Part shown: piece after piece, positions 59,539-64,000 of the stretch
How the letters are laid out: each line of letters begins with the position of its first letter
Position numbering within the stretch: position 1 is the first letter of the stretch
Assembly (NCBI RefSeq): GCF_027620315.1
Contig: NZ_JAPNNL010000006.1
Location: 1 to 64,000 of the forward strand
Reading direction: 5' to 3'
Source of the DNA: Nonomuraea corallina
GTDB taxonomy: Bacteria; Actinomycetota; Actinomycetes; Streptosporangiales; Streptosporangiaceae
DNA length: 64,000 nt
Made by a program: the position numbers and the translations under genes
The notes under the pieces: model-generated
Seen by the model: only the letters and a program-made list of their open reading frames with translations
Told to the model about the DNA's origin: nothing
The model's database searches: none

Positions 59539-60078
59539 TCACTCGCCGGTGAGGCCGTCGATCGACTCGCGGATGAGGTCGGCGTGGCCGTTGTGGCGGG
59601 CGTACTCCTCGATCATGTGGCACAGGATCCAGCGCAGGGTGGTCGGGGCGCCGCCGGGCCCTCTGCCGAGGGCCAGCTGACCCGCGTCGCCGTGGGCCAG
59701 CGCCTTGTCGACCAGGGTGCGGGAGCGGGCCACCGTGTCGTGCCAGAGCTGCCAGAGCCGCTCGGGGGTGTCGTCGGCCGCCGAGTGCCAGTCCCAGTCG
59801 GAGTCGGCCTTCCAGTCGACCGTGTCCCAGGGCGGCTGCTGGCTCTGGCCGTGCAGGCAGACGGAGAACCAGTGGTCCTCCACGTACGCCAGATGCTTGA
59901 TCATTCCGCCGAGGGTCATCGACGAGGCGGCCACGGTGGTGTTCAGGGCGGCCGCGTCCAGCCCTGAACACTTCCACACGAAGGTGGCCCGCAGGAATTC
60001 GAGGAAACCGAGGAGGGTGCCGGCCTCGTCGCCGTCGAGAGGGGGCTCAGGCCGGCCTTGATCGTCCGTTTGAGTCAT
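59539..60078 (-). CDS. DinB-family (DUF664) protein
   Basis: 179 residues, four-helix DinB/DUF664 fold. Candidate metal-binding His are in MIKHLAYVEDHWFSV (about 60-70) and ILCHMIEEYARHNGHADLIRESIDG (about 150-172), the H...HxxxH arrangement typical of mycothiol- or bacillithiol-linked DinB enzymes. The role is often thiol transfer, hydrolase or isomerase; the substrate is not known. It is convergent with the toxin gene, 10 bases from its end, so it is not an obvious immunity partner. ATG 60078 is the start. Confidence 0.85.
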   Translation of the reverse strand: MTQTDDQGRPEPPLDGDEAGTLLGFLEFLRATFVWKCSGLDAAALNTTVAASSMTLGGMIKHLAYVEDHWFSVCLHGQSQQPPWDTVDWKADSDWDWHSAADDTPERLWQLWHDTVARSRTLVDKALAHGDAGQLALGRGPGGAPTTLRWILCHMIEEYARHNGHADLIRESIDGLTGE

Positions 60079-60160
60079 GATCGGTGAGTCTAGGGCCTGG
60101 TCCTCCGGCGCATCGGAGCCGGTTCTCGGCCGGACTCCCTTCCCTGACAGGGCGATGGAT

Positions 60161-60174
60161 GTTAAACGATTAAC
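60161..60174. promoter_or_regulatory. Putative LacI operator, upstream site
   Basis: GTTAAACGATTAAC is symmetric at 12 of 14 positions about a central CG. It shares GTTAWACGWWTAAC with the site directly before the LacI gene at 60273-60286. It lies 112 bases upstream of the start. Confidence 0.6.
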
Positions 60175-60201
60175 TATGGGATCAGCACATGCAGGCGAGG
60201 T

Positions 60202-60235
60202 TTCCCGCCAAGCGGGAATCTTGCCTCATAAGGCA
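60202..60235. repeat. Two consecutive small hairpins before the LacI gene
   Basis: TTCCCGC-CAA-GCGGGAA (60202-60218, 7-bp perfect stem) is followed by TGCCT-CATA-AGGCA (60222-60235, 5 bp). They lie between the two LacI sites and may be in the leader or promoter. Their role is unknown; the first is symmetric enough to be a protein site. Confidence 0.5.
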
Positions 60236-60272
60236 TGCCAACCAAACCTACTTTACATATAGGGAATACTAC

Positions 60273-60286
60273 GTTATACGTATAAC
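60273..60286. promoter_or_regulatory. Perfect palindrome abutting the LacI start, probable operator
   Basis: GTTATACGTATAAC is a perfect 14-bp palindrome that ends at the base before the ATG at 60287. No Shine-Dalgarno is seen. TATACG (60276-60281) is 5 bases before the ATG, which would suit a -10 of a leaderless transcript. A regulator bound here would directly block its own transcription. Confidence 0.65.
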
Positions 60287-61288
60287 ATGCGACCCACCGC
60301 CAAGCAGGTAGCCGAGCTGGCCGGGGTGTCGACCGCCACCGTCTCGTACGTCCTCAGCGGGCGGGACCGGCGCGTCGGCGCCGAGACCAGGCAGCGCGTC
60401 CTCGACGCCGCGGCCCGGCTCGGCTACACCCCCAATCAGGCGGCCAGGAGCCTGCGCCGGCGCAGGACGCAGCGGGTCTGCCTGGTCCAGGGCTCGTTCG
60501 GCGGGGTGCCGACCGACGAGCGGCTGGCCCGCGACCTGCACGAGATGGCCGACGGGCACGGATACTCCGTCGTCACGCTGGCCGTCTACTCCGAGGCCCG
60601 CGCCGTGGCAGCGGTCGACGTGCTGCGCGGCGGCATCGCCGACGCGGTGCTCGTCAACAACGTCGGCGACCACCTCACCGAGGAGCTGCTCGCGCAGATC
60701 GTGTCCGCCCGGCTGCCGACCGTCGTGATCGGCAACGGTCCCGTGCCGCCCGGCTGCGACGTCGTACGGGCTCCGGAGACGGAGGTGTCGGCCGAGGCGG
60801 TGGAGCACCTGATCGCCCAGGGGCGGCGGCGGATCGCGTTCCTGGCCCAGCGCTACGAGCTCTACCGCGACCGGCCGATCGGCCGGCTCCTCGGCTACCA
60901 CACGGCGCTCGACCGCCACGGGATCGAACAGCGGACCGTGGTGTCGGGCGCCGACGACCGGGTGAGCGCCCACCAGGCGGTCACCGGTCTGCTGCGCTCC
61001 CCCGACCCTCCCGACGCCGTCTTCGCCGCCAGCGACCGGGCCGCGATCAGCACGATCTGGGCGGTCAGGGACGCCGGGCTGCGCGTCCCCGCCGACGTCG
61101 CGGTGGTCGGCGTCGGCAACATCGACGAAGGCCTCATCACCAACCCCCAGCTCAGCACCGTTGGCCCCATCCGGCACGACTACACCGACGTCGTCCGCCT
61201 GCTCTTCGACCGGCTCCAGGCCGAGGAGCCACCGCCCGCCCGCGAGATCGTCCGCCCGTGGACGTTCGTGCGGAGGGGCTCCTCCTAG
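60287..61288 (+). CDS. LacI-family regulator of a sugar ABC transporter
   Basis: 333 residues. [58 protein letters not shown] (2-58) and a sugar-binding domain with [23 protein letters not shown] near the C-terminus. ATG 60287 follows directly on a perfect palindrome and has no ribosome site, so the message may be leaderless. A sugar ABC transporter starts 17 bases after its stop in the same direction, making this the likely regulator of that operon. Confidence 0.92.
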   Translation: MRPTAKQVAELAGVSTATVSYVLSGRDRRVGAETRQRVLDAAARLGYTPNQAARSLRRRRTQRVCLVQGSFGGVPTDERLARDLHEMADGHGYSVVTLAVYSEARAVAAVDVLRGGIADAVLVNNVGDHLTEELLAQIVSARLPTVVIGNGPVPPGCDVVRAPETEVSAEAVEHLIAQGRRRIAFLAQRYELYRDRPIGRLLGYHTALDRHGIEQRTVVSGADDRVSAHQAVTGLLRSPDPPDAVFAASDRAAISTIWAVRDAGLRVPADVAVVGVGNIDEGLITNPQLSTVGPIRHDYTDVVRLLFDRLQAEEPPPAREIVRPWTFVRRGSS

Positions 61289-61305
61289 AAGGGAAACCGA
61301 CGCAG

Positions 61306-62571
61306 ATGTCTCCCCACCTTTCCCGCCGGGACCTGCTCCGCCTCGCGTCCGCCGCCGCGGCCGTGCCCGTCCTGTCCGCGTGCGCGGGCGCCCCGCCCGC
61401 GCGGACCGCCGAGCCCGGCACGTTCACCGCCTACTGGAACGCCGGCCACGACTACCAGGCCTACCGCAAGGTGATCGCCGAGTTCGAGCAGGCCAACCAG
61501 GTCAAGGTCAACCTGCAGAAGTACCAGTGGCCCGACCTGCGCACCCGGCTGCTGGCCGACTTCGCCTCCGGGGTCGTGCCGGACGTGGTCGAGGAGCCGG
61601 GCGGCTGGGTGCAGGAGTTCGCCCTCTCCGGCAACGCCCGCTCGCTGCAGGAGTACGTCGACCGCGACGGCGCCGCCATGGGCTTCCCCGCCGACTGGCA
61701 GCCGGTCACCGTCGGGCGCAACTCGTACCAGAACCAGGTGTACGGGGTGCAGCTCCACCTGACGTGCACGCTGCTCTTCTACAACAAGGGGATGCTCGAC
61801 GCGGCCGGCGTGCGGCCGCCGACCACGTGGGAGGAGCTGCTGGAGGCGGCCAAGAAGCTCACCAAGGGTGACGTGTACGGCATCGCGCTCAACCAGGACT
61901 ACTCCTACGCCAACCCGTGGCTGCTGCAGAACGGCGTCCGGCATTACGACCCCGCCACCAAGGAGGTGCTGACGCCGCGCGACAAGGCGATCGAGGCGAT
62001 GCGTTTCCAGGCGGACCTGGTCCACAAGCACAAGGTGGCGCCGGTGCCGGTGTCGGGCACCGACTACTCGGGGCCGCAGAAGCTGTTCTCCGCCAAGCGC
62101 GCCGCGATGATCATCACGGGGCCGTGGGACATCGGGCCGATCCGGGAGACGAGCCCCGACATCGAGCTCGGCCTGGCCGCCCCGCTCAAGAAGGACGGTC
62201 AGGCCACCAACGCGGCCGGCACCAGCCTGTTCGTGCCGGCCAAGGCCGCCAGGCCCGACCTGTCGTGGGACTTCATCAAGCGCATTACCGCGCTGGAGGT
62301 CGAGCGGGCCGCCACCGAGGAGGTCGGCATGCTCATGCCGCGCGTCTCCTGGGCGGAGCTGCCCGAGGTGGCGGACGACCCGCTGATCAAGCCCTTCGCC
62401 GAAGCGCTCGGTTACGCCCAGGACGCCAGTGAGGAGATCCGGCTGACCGGCCAGTCCGGCAGGTTCGAGGAGGAGATGAAGAAGATGTACCAGTCGGTGG
62501 TGATCCAGAACCGGCCGGCCGAGGAGGCGATCCAGGCCATGGCCGACGCCGCCAAGGGCTTCCTGGCGTGA
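61306..62571 (+). CDS. Sugar ABC transporter solute-binding lipoprotein (CUT1)
   Basis: 421 residues. A Tat-like lipoprotein signal (LSRRDLLRLASAAAAVPVLSAC) has twin Arg and the anchor Cys near residue 27. The mature part is a CUT1-type substrate-binding protein: TFTAYWNAGHDYQAYRKVIAEFEQANQVKVNLQKY, MLDAAGVRPPTTWEELLEAAKKL, and AAMIITGPWDIGPI. ATG 61306 is used, since the frame from 61258 reads through the regulator's end. Its stop overlaps the first permease start (GTGA). Sugar ligand unknown. Confidence 0.92.
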   Translation: MSPHLSRRDLLRLASAAAAVPVLSACAGAPPARTAEPGTFTAYWNAGHDYQAYRKVIAEFEQANQVKVNLQKYQWPDLRTRLLADFASGVVPDVVEEPGGWVQEFALSGNARSLQEYVDRDGAAMGFPADWQPVTVGRNSYQNQVYGVQLHLTCTLLFYNKGMLDAAGVRPPTTWEELLEAAKKLTKGDVYGIALNQDYSYANPWLLQNGVRHYDPATKEVLTPRDKAIEAMRFQADLVHKHKVAPVPVSGTDYSGPQKLFSAKRAAMIITGPWDIGPIRETSPDIELGLAAPLKKDGQATNAAGTSLFVPAKAARPDLSWDFIKRITALEVERAATEEVGMLMPRVSWAELPEVADDPLIKPFAEALGYAQDASEEIRLTGQSGRFEEEMKKMYQSVVIQNRPAEEAIQAMADAAKGFLA

Positions 62572-63449
62572 GCCTCCTCCGGCCGCGCACCCTGTCGGAC
62601 AGGTACGCCAGGACCGCCTACCTGTTCCTGCTGCCCGCGATCCTGTTCTTCGCCGCGTTCTTCTACCTGCCGATCGGCAACGTCGTCTCCACGAGCCTGA
62701 TGACGGGTCCGCAGGCCGACGAGTTCACCGGCCTGGGCAACTACGCCCAGGCCCTGGCCGACCCGGCGGTGCGCCACTCGTTCCTGGTGACGGTGGCGTT
62801 CGCGGCGGCGGTGGTGGCGGGGTCGATCGTGCTCGGGCTGGGCCTGGCGCTGGCGCTGGACCAGCCGCTCAAGGGCCGGGTGGCGTTCCGGGTGATGCTG
62901 CTCGTGCCGTACCTGACGTCGGTGGCGATCGTCGGCCTGCTCTGGCGCAACATCCTCGACCCGGAGCTGGGCGTGCTCAACCGGACGCTGTCCTCGTTCG
63001 GGCTGCCCGAGCAGCAGTGGCTCAACACGCACCCGCTGCTCACCATCGCCGCGATCACGCTCTGGCAGAGCGCGGGCTACACGATGGTGCTGTTCCTGGC
63101 GGGGCTGCAGGGCATCCCCGAGACGTACCACGAGGCCGCGAGGATCGACGGGGCGGACGCCTGGCAGCGGTTCTGGCGGATCACGCTGCCGCTGCTGGCC
63201 CCGACGACGCTGTTCGTGTCGGTGATGGCGGTGATCTCGGGGCTGCAGGCGTTCGGGCAGGCGTACATCATCACCAACGGCGGTCCAGGCGACGCCACCG
63301 ACCTGTCGGTGTTCCACATCTTCAACGTGGCCTTCCGCACCCGCGACTTCGGCTACGCCTCGGCGCAGTCGGTGCTGCTGCTGGTGGTGATCGTCGCCTT
63401 CACGCTGATCCAGCTGCGGGCCGGGCGGCGCGGGGAGGTGCGTCACTGA
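62568..63449 (+). CDS. Sugar ABC transporter permease 1 (MalF-like)
   Basis: 293 residues with six membrane helices, starting TAYLFLLPAILFFAAFFYLPIGNVVSTSL. The EAA loop is YHEAARIDGADAWQRFWRITLPLLAPT (about 185-211). GTG 62568 overlaps the binding-protein stop (GTGA). Membrane channel partner of the next gene. The ATPase (MsiK/MalK-like) is not seen in the window; in actinomycetes a shared ATPase elsewhere usually serves such systems. Confidence 0.93.
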   Translation: MSLLRPRTLSDRYARTAYLFLLPAILFFAAFFYLPIGNVVSTSLMTGPQADEFTGLGNYAQALADPAVRHSFLVTVAFAAAVVAGSIVLGLGLALALDQPLKGRVAFRVMLLVPYLTSVAIVGLLWRNILDPELGVLNRTLSSFGLPEQQWLNTHPLLTIAAITLWQSAGYTMVLFLAGLQGIPETYHEAARIDGADAWQRFWRITLPLLAPTTLFVSVMAVISGLQAFGQAYIITNGGPGDATDLSVFHIFNVAFRTRDFGYASAQSVLLLVVIVAFTLIQLRAGRRGEVRH

Positions 63450-64000
63450 TGCGGCGCGCGCTGATCTACCTGATGCTCACCCTCGCCTCGCTGGTGATGG
63501 TGCTGCCGCTGCTCTACATGCTCTCGCTGTCGCTGCAGACGGAGGCGGAGACGCTCGCCGCCGAGGCGGTGATCGTGCCGGAGAGCCCGCAGTGGGGCAA
63601 CTACGCCGAGCTGTTCGCGCGGGCGCCGTTCGGCGACTTCATCGTCAACAGCTTCGTCGTGGCGGGCGCGATCACGGTGGCCCACCTGCTGTTCGACCCG
63701 CTGGTCGGGTACGTGTTCGCCAAGTTCGACTTCCCGCTGCGCAACACGCTGTTCGTGGCGCTGCTGGCCACTCTCATGGTGCCGTTCTTCGTCCGGATGA
63801 TCCCCCTGTACGTGCTCATGGCGCACCTGGGGTGGATCAACACGTACCAGGGGTTGATCACCCCGTTCCTCATGGACGCGTTCGGCATCTTCCTCATGCG
63901 GCAGTTCATCCAGCCGATCCCGGACGACCTGATCAACGCGGCCCGGATCGACGGCGCGTCGGAGTTCACGATCTACCGGCGGATCATCCTGCCGCAGACC
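63449..64000 (+). CDS. Sugar ABC transporter permease 2 (MalG-like), 5' part
   Basis: The start ATG 63449 overlaps the TGA of permease 1 (TGATG) and the frame is open to the window end, 184 codons. Membrane helices are visible from LIYLMLTLASLVMVLPLLYML on. The EAA loop is LINAARIDGASEFTIYRRII near residue 160. The last ~100 residues are beyond the window. It completes the CUT1 permease pair. The gene downstream is not visible. Confidence 0.92.
   Translation, partial: MRRALIYLMLTLASLVMVLPLLYMLSLSLQTEAETLAAEAVIVPESPQWGNYAELFARAPFGDFIVNSFVVAGAITVAHLLFDPLVGYVFAKFDFPLRNTLFVALLATLMVPFFVRMIPLYVLMAHLGWINTYQGLITPFLMDAFGIFLMRQFIQPIPDDLINAARIDGASEFTIYRRIILPQT

Overview
The window is very high-GC DNA with dense gene packing, frequent ATGA/GTGA/TGATG stop-start overlaps and many GTG starts. 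Its families point to a filamentous actinomycete: the pfam04672 S-adenosyl methyltransferase, DUF4383, an AfsR-type SARP regulator, CelR/CebR-type LacI operators, a YbaB plus WXG-like plus toxin cassette, and RsbW/PP2C proteins. I infer Streptosporangiales (Nonomuraea/Streptosporangium-like); nothing in the window proves the genus.

Layout. 1-13.3 kb: the end of a quinone oxidoreductase, a methyltransferase, a ferritin-like protein, a hemerythrin-like protein and a complete respiratory nitrate reductase operon narGHJI on the minus strand. These are followed by a collapsed SDR pseudogene, small membrane proteins and an AIM24 protein. 13.3-19.8 kb: a stand-alone 'sensor' membrane domain with an upstream inverted repeat, a TetR gene without a normal start, and a three-gene plus-strand unit (DUF559 nuclease, winged-helix-like protein, double P-loop ATPase with a HerA/FtsK-like C-terminal half) that looks like an uncharacterised DNA-processing or defence module. 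19.9-29.5 kb: a methyltransferase, a VOC protein, a large-subunit catalase, two tiny zinc-ribbon genes, a lipoprotein/adaptor/ATPase/permease MacB-like operon, and an ECF sigma factor with a membrane partner.

29.6-39.6 kb: a GH51 arabinofuranosidase, then a compact 5.9 kb cassette: a SARP-NB-ARC-TPR regulator divergent from a 31-residue Lys/Glu/Leu-rich peptide, an E1/ThiF-like enzyme with a PqqD-like N-terminus, and a PqqD-like/M50 membrane protease. This resembles an undescribed RiPP locus. Next come a LacI regulator, whose likely operator is also found in front of the GH51 gene 8 kb away, and a PLP decarboxylase. 39.6-45.9 kb: a rearranged accessory zone with a frameshifted RDD gene, an RsbW-like/GntR/PP2C signalling group, a lower-GC coiled-coil gene, and scattered fragments copied from GH2, PP2C and RDD genes.

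45.9-55.1 kb: a minus-strand operon for an Opp/Dpp-type oligosaccharide transporter ending in a GH2 beta-mannosidase. It is divergent from a LacI regulator, with two near-perfect CelR/CebR boxes between them. 55.1-60.1 kb: an SRPBCC-ArsR-SRPBCC operon with two operator palindromes, a type VII-like polymorphic toxin cassette (YbaB, WXG-like protein, toxin with a degenerate Nudix module and a probable ADP-ribosyltransferase end), and a DinB/DUF664 gene. 60.2-64 kb: a third LacI regulator with two matching palindromic operators and a CUT1 sugar ABC transporter that runs off the window.

No rRNA, tRNA, CRISPR array or recognisable insertion sequence was seen. Carbohydrate uptake and breakdown, each under its own LacI regulator, is the main theme of the second half.
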